Counted from the first letter of the stretch, positions 17,921 to 26,104 are shown. The stretch is DNA of 64,000 bases from Streptomyces albidoflavus (GCF_000719955.1 NZ_JOII01000001.1:124001-188000), one strand, 5' to 3'. Notes: generated by a model from the sequence alone, not told the origin. Program-made: numbers and translations.

Positions 17921-18499
17921 TCAGCCGCCGCCGCTGCCCTTCCCCGAGCAGCCGAAGCCGCCGGAGCTGACCGAGCTCTTGTTGAACGAGCCGTCGCTGG
18001 CGTACCCGCTCTTGCTGTCGCCGCCGTAGTACCAGCCGGCGTTGGAGCTCCGGTCGCTGCCGTAGCGGCCGCTGCCCCCGGAGCTGCCGCCCCCGCCCGT
18101 GCCGCCGGTCGAGCCCGAGGAACCGTTCCGGCACTGGCTGGAGTCGACCACCTTGTACCCGCCGCCGTAGGAGTAGCTGTTGCGGTCGACGCAGCGGCGG
18201 TCGGGCTCCGAGCCGCAGGCGGCGAGGGCGGCGGCCAGTACGCCCATCGAGCCCAGCGCCACGGTGCTGGAGCGCACCCGGCGGCGGGCCGCCTTCTTGC
18301 GCCGCTGCTCCGCCGACGGCTCCCCCGAGCCGGAACCGGGCTCCCCCGCACCGGACTTGGTGAGGCGGACCGGCACGGGCAGCCGCTCGTCGGCGACCGG
18401 CGGCTCCTGCGGCGCCGCTCCCCTGCCCGGACCGGTGGCCGGGCGGGCCACGGGCGCGTCCAGTGCCCTGACGGCGGGCACGGTGATGTTCTCGGCCAT
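17921..18499 (-). CDS. YgiB/DUF1190-like Gly/Ser-rich lipoprotein
   Basis: 192 residues. A cytoplasmic charged N-terminal part (about 1-75, Arg-rich at 66-75) leads to one hydrophobic segment 'TVALGSMGVLAAALAACGSE' with a lipobox-like A-A-C. The outer part begins 'RRCVDRNSYSYGGGYKVVDSSQC', which resembles the DUF1190 core (C-x-D...C) of E. coli YgiB, and continues as a Gly/Ser-rich tail. The unusually long N-terminus before the lipobox argues for a membrane anchor rather than a cleaved lipoprotein. First gene of an operon with the GspS-like and GNAT genes. Confidence 0.75.
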   Translation of the reverse strand: MAENITVPAVRALDAPVARPATGPGRGAAPQEPPVADERLPVPVRLTKSGAGEPGSGSGEPSAEQRRKKAARRRVRSSTVALGSMGVLAAALAACGSEPDRRCVDRNSYSYGGGYKVVDSSQCRNGSSGSTGGTGGGGSSGGSGRYGSDRSSNAGWYYGGDSKSGYASDGSFNKSSVSSGGFGCSGKGSGGG

Positions 18500-18783
18500 G
18501 CTTGTCTCAGCTCCCCGTTCGTCTCCCCTGACGGCCCCGCCCGGGACGCGTGTCCTCCCCCGGCGCCGACAGCTCTTTTCGGCCGCCGCCCTGGCGTGGC
18601 GTCCGCCGTCCGCGGCGCCGTCCCGGCGGGGCCGACCTGCCAAGAGGGCCCTGACGGGGGCTCCCTGACCGGATCTCGCCTTTATGCGCAGCCTACGCCG
18701 CTGCTCTCAGAAGGGACCCCGCAGGAGGCCGCACGGTTCCGCCCTGGCCGGAAAGAACGGGCGTATGGCCGCCGGAGCCCGCC

Positions 18784-20211
18784 TCAGGGCAGGCACCGGC
18801 AGAGCGTCTCCAGTGCGCTCTGCCAGGCATGGTCCGGCGGCCGCCCGTACCCGATGACCAGGCCCTCCGGCACCGGCCTGCCCGCCGCCTCCGCGTCCGG
18901 GTGCCGGAACCAGGAGAGCCCCTGCACCCCCAGCCCGTGCCAGGCCGCCGCCCGCAGCACCTCGCTCTCGGTGCCGGGCGGCAGCAGCAGCACGGCGTGC
19001 AGCCCGGCCGCGATCCCGCCGACCCGCACCGAGGGCGCGCGCCGCGCGAGGGTGGCCACCAGCTCGTCACGGCGGCGCCGGTACCGCAGCCGCATCAGCC
19101 GCACCTGCCGGTCGTACGCCCCCGAGGTGAGGAACTCGGCGAGCGTCAGCTGGTCCGGCGCCCCGCAGGTGTCGGCGTACCCCTTGGCCGCCAGCACCTC
19201 GTCCACCAGCGCCGGCGGCAGCACCAGCCAGCCGAGGCGCAGGCCGGGGGCGAGCGCCTTGCTGGCGGTACCGAAGTAGGCGACCCGGTCCGGGGCCAGC
19301 CCCTGCAGGGCGCCGACCGGCCGCCGGTCGTGCCGGAACTCCCCGTCGTAGTCGTCCTCCAGGATCAGCCCGCCGGTCCGCCGCGCCCAGTCGACCACCG
19401 CCGCCCGCCGCGCCGGGGAGAGCGTGCCGCCCATCGGGAAGTGGTGCGTCGGCGTCAGCAGCACCGCCCGCTCGCCGTCCAGCCCCGCCGGATCGGTCCC
19501 GTCCGCGTCGAAGGGCAGCGGAACCGTCCCCACCCCTTCCTCCGCCAGCCACTCCCGGTGAAACCGCAGCCCGTACGTCTCCACGGCCACGGTGCCGGCC
19601 CCCTGCCGCCCGCCATGCCCGCCCCGCGCCGCCAGCACCTCCGTCACCAGCTTCAGCCCGTGCGCCACCCCGGCGCACACCACGATCCGCTCCGGGTCGG
19701 CGGCGACCCCCCGGACCCGCGCGAGGTACTCGGCGAGGGCCGCCCGCAACTCCGGCCGCCCGCGCGGATCGCCGTACCCGAAGGCGTCGTTGGGCGCGGC
19801 GGTCAGGGCCCGGCGGGCCGCCTTCAGCCAGGCCGCACGGGGGAAGGCCGAGAGGTCCGGTGTCCCCGGGGTCAGGTCGTGCGCCGGGCCGGCCCGCTCG
19901 GGCACCCGCACCGGGCGCTGGCGACGCGGCACCGCCGAGGCAGGACCCGCCTGCTCGGCGACCCGCGTCCCGGAACCCTGGCGCGCGGTGAGATGCCCCT
20001 CGGCCACCAGATCGGCGTACGCGTCGGCCACCGTGTTCCGCGCGATCCCGAGATCACCGGCGAGCGTACGGGACGAGGGCAGCCGCGTACCGGGAGCCAG
20101 CCGCCCCGACCGCACCGCCTCCCGCAACGCGTCGGTGAGCCCCTTCCGCAGCCCCGGCCCGGCCGGCTCCAGATGCAGGTCGATCCCGAGATTGGCCCAA
20201 GATTCCGTCAC
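18784..20211 (-). CDS. MocR-type GntR/aminotransferase regulator
   Basis: 475 residues. N-terminal GntR winged HTH (about 20-85: 'LPSSRTLAGDLGIARNTVADAYADLVAEG' region) fused to a fold-type I aminotransferase domain. The PLP lysine is Lys318 in 'TASKALAPG', with 'EDDYDGEF' at 285-292. MocR proteins sense PLP or amino compounds and usually control a divergent gene; here the divergent neighbour is the AhpD-like gene 106 nt away. It may be PdxR-like, but no pdxST is nearby. Confidence 0.92.
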   Translation of the reverse strand: MTESWANLGIDLHLEPAGPGLRKGLTDALREAVRSGRLAPGTRLPSSRTLAGDLGIARNTVADAYADLVAEGHLTARQGSGTRVAEQAGPASAVPRRQRPVRVPERAGPAHDLTPGTPDLSAFPRAAWLKAARRALTAAPNDAFGYGDPRGRPELRAALAEYLARVRGVAADPERIVVCAGVAHGLKLVTEVLAARGGHGGRQGAGTVAVETYGLRFHREWLAEEGVGTVPLPFDADGTDPAGLDGERAVLLTPTHHFPMGGTLSPARRAAVVDWARRTGGLILEDDYDGEFRHDRRPVGALQGLAPDRVAYFGTASKALAPGLRLGWLVLPPALVDEVLAAKGYADTCGAPDQLTLAEFLTSGAYDRQVRLMRLRYRRRRDELVATLARRAPSVRVGGIAAGLHAVLLLPPGTESEVLRAAAWHGLGVQGLSWFRHPDAEAAGRPVPEGLVIGYGRPPDHAWQSALETLCRCLP

Positions 20212-20317
20212 GGAAATGGACCATACCTCTGGGCTGTCCCCCTCCTAAGCTCGACAACACGCAGCACCGGAAGCACATGAACCGCCACAGATCAGAAGAA
20301 ACGGGGACACCACCACC

Positions 20318-20878
20318 ATGACCACCGAGAACACCCCCACCGCCCCCAGCACCTCCACCACTCCCACCACTCCCACCACTCCCGACGAGAAGGCCGCCGC
20401 CTACCTGCCGGAGCACACCCCCCGCATCTCCGTCGCGGAACTGGCCCCCGACCTCTACCGCGCGCTGGCCCGCGCCGACGCGGCCGCCCGCAAGAACCTG
20501 GACCCGGTCATCGGCGAACTCGTCAAGATCCGCGCCTCCCAGATCAACCACTGCGCCTTCTGCCTCGACATGCACACCAAGGACGCCCTCGCGATGGGCG
20601 AGTCCGTCGAGCGCATCGTCCAGCTCAGCGCCTGGGAGGAGTCGAAGCACTACTACACGGCCAAGGAGATCGCCGCGATCGAACTGACCGAGGCCATCAC
20701 CGTCCTCACCGACGGCTTCGTCCCGGACGAGGTCTACGCCCACGCCGCCGAACACTTCGACGAGAAGGAGCTGGCCCACCTGATCGGCGCCATCACGGTG
20801 ATCAATGCGTGGAACCGGCTTTCGGTGGCGGCGCGGAATGTTCCGGGGCATTACGTGCCGGGGTCGCTGGGGCAGTGA
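20318..20878 (+). CDS. Carboxymuconolactone decarboxylase / AhpD-like protein
   Basis: 186 residues. The CMD/AhpD active-site motif is C79-A-F-C82-x3-H86 in 'NHCAFCLDMHTKDA', preceded by 'GELVKIRASQIN'. AhpD-type proteins use the CxxC as a disulfide reductase for peroxide defence; the YnjA/PcaC side groups are alternatives. The N-terminus is a Thr/Pro tract made by a short tandem DNA repeat (20355-20385). Divergent from the MocR regulator, which is its probable controller. ATG 20318 has GGGGA upstream. Confidence 0.9.
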   Translation: MTTENTPTAPSTSTTPTTPTTPDEKAAAYLPEHTPRISVAELAPDLYRALARADAAARKNLDPVIGELVKIRASQINHCAFCLDMHTKDALAMGESVERIVQLSAWEESKHYYTAKEIAAIELTEAITVLTDGFVPDEVYAHAAEHFDEKELAHLIGAITVINAWNRLSVAARNVPGHYVPGSLGQ

Positions 20879-21007
20879 AGGCGGGTCCGGCGCCCCGGGG
20901 ATTCGAGGGCGGGGAAGCGGGGGTCGTGGGGGAGCTCCCGCTTCTTCGCCTGTTCGCGTAGGCCGGAGGGGGCGGACCGTGCCTGAAGCACCACACCCCG
21001 CAGCCCG

Positions 21008-21220
21008 CTACGCCACCGGCAAAGTCCGATACCAGGCGAACTGCTCGTGAGTGGGCATCCAGTGCTGGCCGCACCTGGAGCAGTACCAGCGCCAGTTGTC
21101 GGGGTCGTTGCGGAGGTAGGTCGTGTCCTTCCAGAGCCGGCCATGGATGTCCGTGTGGCAGGCCCGGTCAGGACAGGGCGGGGGAACGGGCGTGGTGCGC
21201 GGGCGAGTTGTGGTCAGCAT
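21008..21220 (-). CDS. Small zinc-ribbon protein next to the CRISPR array (70 aa)
   Basis: 70 residues: Pro-rich start, then 'PCPDRACHTDIHGRLWKDTTY', 'NWRWYCSRCGQHWMP' and 'EQFAWYRTL'. The Cys/His spacing (C-x4-C-H and C-x2-C-x2-H) suggests a zinc ribbon. GGAGG sits 5 nt before ATG 21220, a strong site. Codon use is less extreme than its neighbours. It lies 266 nt from the CRISPR array, on the other strand, and is not a known cas gene. Function unknown. Confidence 0.6.
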   Translation of the reverse strand: MLTTTRPRTTPVPPPCPDRACHTDIHGRLWKDTTYLRNDPDNWRWYCSRCGQHWMPTHEQFAWYRTLPVA

Positions 21221-21379
21221 GGGCGCCTCCGTGACTCGATGGGGTCAGGAGGGTGAAACGAGGGGGCTCGGGGCTGGGTGTGGGGCCGGGGCGAGGTGCG
21301 TTCGTTCGCGTGATGAATGGGGGATGAGGTGCGTGGGGGGGCCGGGGTCTGCTCCGCCGCCTCGGTCCGCTGCGTAGGA

Positions 21380-21485
21380 TCTAGCGAGAACTCACGGCGA
21401 GGTGGGCATTTTGGGGCGAATATCGCTATCGGCGAAGCTTGCAGAAACTGAGGCAGGGGCGCCGTAAACCTGCTGGTCAGGGAGA
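21380..21485 (+). promoter_or_regulatory. Putative CRISPR leader
   Basis: About 105 nt immediately before the first repeat are notably AT-richer than the surroundings (for example GGGCATTTTGGGGCGAATAT and AAGCTTGCAGAAACTGAG). Because the degenerate repeat is at the other end, this is the leader side and transcription would run rightwards. Confidence 0.55.
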
Positions 21486-21758
21486 GTGGTCCCCGCGCAC
21501 GCGGGGGTGGTCCCAAGGTGAAGGAGGGGGCCTCGTGGCTCGGCGAGTGGTCCCCGCGCACGCGGGGGTGGTCCCTCGTCCCAGGTGATCGCCATGGGTG
21601 CGAACGGGTGGTCCCCGCGCACGCGGGGGTGGTCCCGGCGTCAACATCTGCGACCTCGACCCCAACTGGTGGTCCCCGCGCACGCGGGGGTGGCCCCGAG
21701 GCCGCTCCGGTCGTCACGAACATCATCGAGTGGTCCCCGCGCAGGCGGGGCAAGCCCC
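21486..21758 (+). CRISPR. Type I-E-like CRISPR array, 5 repeats and 4 spacers
   Basis: 29-nt repeats at 21486-21514, 21547-21575, 21608-21636, 21669-21697 and 21730-21758; the core is GTGGTCCCCGCGCACGCGGG. The first three are identical, the fourth has one change (T to C near its end), and the fifth differs at several positions in its 3' half, marking the trailer end. All four spacers are exactly 32 nt (21515-21546, 21576-21607, 21637-21668, 21698-21729). Repeat sequence and the 29/32 geometry match actinobacterial type I-E arrays. No cas1, cas2, cas3 or Cascade gene is in the window. Confidence 0.96.
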
Positions 21759-21829
21759 ACCCCGCCTCACCCCGACCCGGCGCACAGCGCCGCCACCCGC
21801 CTTGCTCCCCCCACCCCCACCTCCTACCA

Positions 21830-21843
21830 TGAATGCGCTTTCA
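21830..21843. promoter_or_regulatory. LacI-type operator candidate upstream of the LacI gene
   Basis: TGAATGCGCTTTCA is a 14-bp dyad with the central CG typical of LacI/GalR operators; 6 of 7 position pairs are symmetric. It is 76 nt before the regulator's GTG. The same pattern, with a paired A/T swap, recurs at 26514-26527 before the sugar transporter. Confidence 0.55.
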
Positions 21844-21918
21844 CAACGCGTGAGGCGGGTCGGTGGGCTCGGGTTCTGGATGGTCGGAGCGGGCGGGACG
21901 GGATGAGGGTAGGGGCGC

Positions 21919-23028
21919 GTGGGTGACGGGGTGGCGGGGACGCCGACGGTGTATGACGTGGCCGGGCGGGCGGGGGTGTCGATCGCGACCGTGTCGCGGG
22001 TGTACCGGAGTCCGGAGTCGGTGCGGGAGGCCACGCGGGAGAAGGTGCTCGTGGCCGCGCGGGAGCTGGGGTACGTGCCCAGCGGGAGTGCGCGCGGGCT
22101 GGCGAGCCGGTCGACGGGGGTGCTGGGGCTCTGCTTCCCCGACTACTCCGACCCGGACGCCGAGAGCGAGGCGGCCACGGTGGACGCCGACGACGACCAC
22201 GCGTTCATGCTCTACTCCGACCAGATCATCCGGGGTATGGAGCGGGCCGCGCGACGGCACGGGTACGCGCTGCTGATCGCCGCCTCGCTGACCGGTGGGC
22301 CGGAGAGTCTGGTGGCGAAGGTCGCCGGGCGGGTCGACGGGTGCGCGGTGCTGGCGCGGACGGTGCCGACCGAGGATCTGGAGGTCATCTCGCGGCGGCT
22401 GCCGGTGGTGATGCTGGCCGGCCCGCCCGAGCAGGACGGCCCAGGCGGGCTCGACCGGCTCGACCACATCGAGGTGGCCAACGCCGAGGGCCAGCGGGAG
22501 CTGACCCGGCACCTCATCGAGGACCACGGACTGCGCCGCCTCACCTTCGTCGGCGGGATCGAGGACTCCCCGGACGCGGAGGCGCGGTTCGCCGGGTTCC
22601 GGGACGCCTGCCGGGCGGCGGGGCTGCCCGTGCCGGACGAGCCGGATCTGCGCGCCGAACTGATGACGCAGGCCGGGGGCGCGCGGGCGGCCGAGGAGCT
22701 GGTGGACCGGGCGGGCCCGGACGGGCTGCCCGAGGGCGTGCTCTTCGCCAACGACCAGATGGCGGTGGGCGCCCTGCACGCCCTGGGCCGCCGAGGTCTG
22801 CGCGTACCGGAGGATCTGGCGGTGACCGGCTTCGACGGGATTCCGCTCGGGCGGCTGGTGCAGCCGACGCTGACGACGGTCCGGCAGCCGATGCGGCGGC
22901 TCGGCGAGGAGGCGGTGGAGCTGCTGGTGCGGCGGCTGGCCGAGGAGAAGCGCGGGGAGCCGGAGTCGCTGGTGCTGCCGGTCGAGGTGGTCCGCCGCGC
23001 CAGTTGCGGCTGCGGCCACGAGGCGTAG
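21919..23028 (+). CDS. LacI-family transcriptional regulator
   Basis: 369 residues. HTH at about 10-30 ('TVYDVAGRAGVSIATVSRVY') and hinge 'SARGLASRSTGVLGLCFPDY', then a periplasmic-binding-protein-like sensor domain with 'GVLFANDQMAVGALHALGRRGLRVPEDLAVTGFD'-type features. An acidic insert (about residues 75-95, 'DPDAESEAATVDADDDHAF') follows the first sensor strand and is not in textbook LacI proteins. Start is GTG 21919; GTG 21931 is also possible. Likely controls itself and the transporter at 26.5 kb (shared operator). The M55 gene follows after 36 nt. Confidence 0.92.
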   Translation: MGDGVAGTPTVYDVAGRAGVSIATVSRVYRSPESVREATREKVLVAARELGYVPSGSARGLASRSTGVLGLCFPDYSDPDAESEAATVDADDDHAFMLYSDQIIRGMERAARRHGYALLIAASLTGGPESLVAKVAGRVDGCAVLARTVPTEDLEVISRRLPVVMLAGPPEQDGPGGLDRLDHIEVANAEGQRELTRHLIEDHGLRRLTFVGGIEDSPDAEARFAGFRDACRAAGLPVPDEPDLRAELMTQAGGARAAEELVDRAGPDGLPEGVLFANDQMAVGALHALGRRGLRVPEDLAVTGFDGIPLGRLVQPTLTTVRQPMRRLGEEAVELLVRRLAEEKRGEPESLVLPVEVVRRASCGCGHEA

Positions 23029-23064
23029 GCAGGGGCGGGCCGGGCCGCGCGTACGCTCCGGTCC

Positions 23065-23943
23065 ATGGACAACCACGGCTCCACGGGCGAGGACCCCACG
23101 AGCGAGGCCAAGGGCCCTCGGATACTGATCTCCGTCGACATGGAGGGCGTCTCGGGGATCGTGCATCCCCGGGAGACCAACCCGGACGGGTACGACTACG
23201 GGCGGGCGCGGGCGTTGATGACCGCCGAGGCCAACGCCGCCGTCGCCGGTGTGCTGGACGCCGAGCCCGGTGCCGAGGTGTGGGTGGCCGACGCGCACGG
23301 GTCGTACCGGAATCTGCTGCCCGAGGAGATCGACCGGCGGGCCCGGCTGGTGCGGGGGAAGCCACGGCCGCTGGGGATGCTGGGCGGCGTCGACGAGCGG
23401 ACGGACGCGGTCCTCTTCGTCGGCTATCACGTACGGGCGGGCGCGGGCCCGGGCGTCCTCGCCCACACCATGAGCGACGCGCTCCTCGACGTACGGGTGG
23501 ACGGGCGCTCCCTCGGCGAAATCGGCCTCAACGCGGCGATGGCCGGGCACCTCGGCGTACCGGTGGTGCTGCTCAGCGGCGACGACGCGGCCTGCGCGGA
23601 GGTGCGGGAGCTGGTGCCCGGGGTGCGTACGGTCGCCGTCAAGGAGGCGCTGGGCCAGTTCGCCGCCGCGGGCCTGCACCCCGAGGAGGCGCGGGAGCGG
23701 CTGCGGCGGACGGCCGCCGAGGCCGTGGCCGGGCGGGAGGAGGTCCGGCCGTTCGCGCTGTCCGGGCCGCAGACGGTCGAGGTCGATCTGGCGGCGGCGC
23801 ACACGGTCGACCTGGCCGTGCTGATCCCGGGCGTGACCCGCGCCGGGGGCGCCCGTACGGTCACCTTCACCGCCGCCGACTTCGGCGAGGCGTACCGGGT
23901 CGTGCTGCTACTGGTGCAGCTCGGGAGCATCCGGCCGGCGTAG
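23065..23943 (+). CDS. M55-family D-aminopeptidase (DppA-like)
   Basis: 292 residues. Metal-site features of DppA are visible: 'ISVDMEGVSGIV' (Asp and Glu ligands, about 24-35), 'DAHGSYRNL' (His ligand) and 'LFVGYHVRAG' with the GYH motif, plus the catalytic 'HTMSDA' region. M55 enzymes release D-amino acids from short peptides, notably D-Ala-D-Ala, and are usually cytoplasmic. It starts 36 nt after the LacI gene on the same strand and is probably cotranscribed, an unexpected partner for a sugar regulator. Confidence 0.9.
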   Translation: MDNHGSTGEDPTSEAKGPRILISVDMEGVSGIVHPRETNPDGYDYGRARALMTAEANAAVAGVLDAEPGAEVWVADAHGSYRNLLPEEIDRRARLVRGKPRPLGMLGGVDERTDAVLFVGYHVRAGAGPGVLAHTMSDALLDVRVDGRSLGEIGLNAAMAGHLGVPVVLLSGDDAACAEVRELVPGVRTVAVKEALGQFAAAGLHPEEARERLRRTAAEAVAGREEVRPFALSGPQTVEVDLAAAHTVDLAVLIPGVTRAGGARTVTFTAADFGEAYRVVLLLVQLGSIRPA

Positions 23944-23992
23944 GCCCCCGGCCACCGGGGGTGCTGCGCCGGGGGCGCTTTCCCCCCTTTGG

Positions 23993-24847
23993 TCACCCCT
24001 GATCAGCCGCCTCCCACAGGTGTTCCATCGCGGCGTTGACGCGCTCCGGCTGCTGGGTGTGCGGGTAGTGACCGGGGACGACGAGGTGGGCGGCGCCGGT
24101 CGCTGCGGCGATCTCCTCGGCGCAGGCGATGAGCGGGAGGCCCGCGTACGTGCGGTACGGCTCGGGGGCGCCCTCCCAGTCGCCGGAGACCAGGAGCTGG
24201 GGGAAGGCGGCGCGGGCCAGCGGGCCGAGGTCGATCTCCGCGTCCCAGCACGGGAGTTCGGCCATGGTCGTGGCGGCGGCGCGCAGCCGCTCAGGGGTCG
24301 CCTCCGGGGTCTCCATGCCTACGGACTCGGTGGCCCCGCGCAGGAAATCGGCCGGGGTGAGGTCCGGCGGCAGGGCGGCGGTGGCGGCGCGGGCCCGTGC
24401 CAGCGCCTCGGCCACGACCGGGTGCCGCGCGGCGGGGCGCAGGGCGCCGGGCTGGATCAGCGTCAGTGAACGGACCAGGTCGGGGCGGCGTACGGCGGCG
24501 GCCAGGGCACCGACCCCGCCGTACGCGTGGCCGACCAGGTGGGCGCCGGTCCCGAGCAGTTCCACGATGTCCCCGGCGTCCACCGCCCAGTCGCTCCGGG
24601 CGATGTCCGGACTGCGGCCGTAGCCCCGGCGGTCCATGAGGAGGAGCCGGCGACGGGCGGCCAGGGGGCGCTGGGCGGCGAAACCGTAGCGGGGGTCGGT
24701 GCCCCAGGTCAGGATCCCGTGGACGAGGACGACCGGCCAACGGGACCCGCTCCCGCCGGAGTTGGGGCGGTCGTCCCAGACGGTGGCGTGCACCGGGAGC
24801 CGGGACTCACCCGGACTCCGGCTGCTCCTGATGGAAGCTCCGGACAT
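23993..24847 (-). CDS. Alpha/beta-hydrolase fold protein
   Basis: 284 residues from ATG 24847; a longer GTG start at 24961 is possible but lacks support. 'VVLVHGILTWGTDPRYGF' gives the oxyanion HG loop and 'GAHLVGHAYGGVGALAAA' the nucleophile elbow, where G-H-A-Y-G carries Ala instead of the expected Ser. The acid is plausibly in 'LLVSGDWEGAP' and the His in 'VVPGHYPHTQQP'. Loss of the nucleophile suggests a non-hydrolytic or different chemistry (compare haloalkane-type Asp or cofactor-free dioxygenase relatives), but this is inference. Downstream of the esterase gene on the same strand. Confidence 0.8.
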   Translation of the reverse strand: MSGASIRSSRSPGESRLPVHATVWDDRPNSGGSGSRWPVVLVHGILTWGTDPRYGFAAQRPLAARRRLLLMDRRGYGRSPDIARSDWAVDAGDIVELLGTGAHLVGHAYGGVGALAAAVRRPDLVRSLTLIQPGALRPAARHPVVAEALARARAATAALPPDLTPADFLRGATESVGMETPEATPERLRAAATTMAELPCWDAEIDLGPLARAAFPQLLVSGDWEGAPEPYRTYAGLPLIACAEEIAAATGAAHLVVPGHYPHTQQPERVNAAMEHLWEAADQG

Positions 24848-24979
24848 GTCTGCTCGTCCCCCTCGGGTCGTGCACGTCGGGTCGCGTATGTCGGGTCGCG
24901 TACGTCGAACGGGCCCGACCAGTCTGCGCCACCCGGTGGTCATCGGCACCACCCGAACCACGCCCGCAGGACGGTGATT

Positions 24980-26074
24980 TCAGAGACGGGTGAAGAACTC
25001 CCGGTCGGCGCGAGCCAGTCCGGCCGCCTCCTCCTCCGCACCGGGGTGGTCGAAGTGACCGGCGCTCAGGACGTGCAGGGCGCGCAGGTCGTCCGGCAGC
25101 GCGTTGTGCACGGCGAACTGGCCGGGCGGCGGAACGGCCGGGTCGAAGAGGGCGGCCGCGACCAGGGTGGGGACGCGGACGAACGTGGCCGCCGTGGCGG
25201 CGTCGAAGTAGCTGAGTACGTCCACGACGTGGGGGTGGTCGCGGTGATGGCGGCGGACGGACTCGCCGCTTCCGGTGCAGGGCAGGGTGAGGCGGAGCGG
25301 GTGGTTGCCGAAGGTGGGGACGGTGAGCCGGGCGGCGGCGAACCGGTCGTCCCACGGCAGGGCGAGGGCGCCGAGGCCGCCGCCGAAGCTCTCCCCGAGG
25401 TAGCCGAGCCGGGGGCCGGAGGGGTGTCGGGCCAGTTCGGGGACGAGTTCCAGCAGGGCAGAGGCGGCGCACCACAGGTCGGCCACACACGCCCCGATGA
25501 CGTAGGTGTCGCGCGAGGAGATGCCGTGCAGCACGTGAGCGTCGGCCACCGAGGGCACCCCCGGCAGACGCGAGCGCTCCCCCATGCCCCGTACGCAGGG
25601 CAGCAGCGCCGCCGAGCGCGGCAGCGGCAAGGGCAGGTCGGGTCCGGGCGCGTCCCGGCCGCCGTACCCGTGCCCCACGACGAAGCCGTGCTCGGCCGGC
25701 CCGTCCACGGGCAGCGCCAGCCATCCCCCGAGCCGCACCCCGCCCACCGAGCTGAACGAGACCCGGCACACCCGCACCCCGTCCCGCACCTCCTCCACCG
25801 CCCCCACCTCAGGCGCGGTGACCACCTCCAGCGCCTCCTCGTACCGCCCCCGCCAGAACCCCGCGAACCCACCCGGCACACCAGGCACCCCGACCCGCAA
25901 CAACTCCTCCACCCCGTACCCGTACGAAGGATCGAAGGAATACCCATGCCGAAACCCACCCCCAGCACCAGAAGCCCCGGCAACACCCGAGAACGATGAC
26001 GATGGGGATGACGGCGACGGCGATGACGGTGACGGTGACGGCGACGGCGATGACGGTGACGGTGACGACGACAT
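24980..26074 (-). CDS. Acetylxylan-esterase-like (AXE1 family) protein with Ser/Pro N-terminus
   Basis: 364 residues. The catalytic domain begins near residue 42 ('FRHGYSFDPSYGYGVEELL') and has 'HGYGGRDAPGPD', 'SRDTYVIGACVADLWCAASALLEL', the nucleophile motif 'GYLGESFGGGLGALAL' (Ser in GESFGG), an Asp in 'AALFDPAVPP' and the final His in 'LSAGHFDHPG'. Typical AXE1/cephalosporin-C deacetylase order. Residues 2-28 are nearly pure Ser/Pro, encoded by a 27-bp tandem duplication. No signal peptide is seen, so the enzyme is probably cytoplasmic, deacetylating imported oligosaccharides. The start has no clear ribosome-binding site; no in-frame start exists closer to the domain. Confidence 0.82.
   Translation of the reverse strand: MSSSPSPSSPSPSPSPSSPSPSSPSSSFSGVAGASGAGGGFRHGYSFDPSYGYGVEELLRVGVPGVPGGFAGFWRGRYEEALEVVTAPEVGAVEEVRDGVRVCRVSFSSVGGVRLGGWLALPVDGPAEHGFVVGHGYGGRDAPGPDLPLPLPRSAALLPCVRGMGERSRLPGVPSVADAHVLHGISSRDTYVIGACVADLWCAASALLELVPELARHPSGPRLGYLGESFGGGLGALALPWDDRFAAARLTVPTFGNHPLRLTLPCTGSGESVRRHHRDHPHVVDVLSYFDAATAATFVRVPTLVAAALFDPAVPPPGQFAVHNALPDDLRALHVLSAGHFDHPGAEEEAAGLARADREFFTRL
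25995..26071. repeat. 27-bp tandem duplication within a GAC/GAT-rich microsatellite
   Basis: Two perfect 27-bp units (26010-26036 and 26037-26063) inside a run built from GACGGT/GACGGC/GATGAC hexamers. On the minus strand it encodes 9-residue Ser/Pro units at the N-terminus of the esterase-like protein, so unit gain or loss would stay in frame. Confidence 0.85.
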
Positions 26075-26104
26075 GCCGCCGACTGTAGACACCGCCCACT
26101 GAAC

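Noticed and set aside
21214..21753. Open frames across the CRISPR array giving 'PRVRGDH' / 'PPRARGP' repeat peptides on both strands
   Set aside because: They are translations of the 29-nt repeats, a well-known false gene call; no ribosome-binding site, repetitive peptide, and the array explains the sequence fully.
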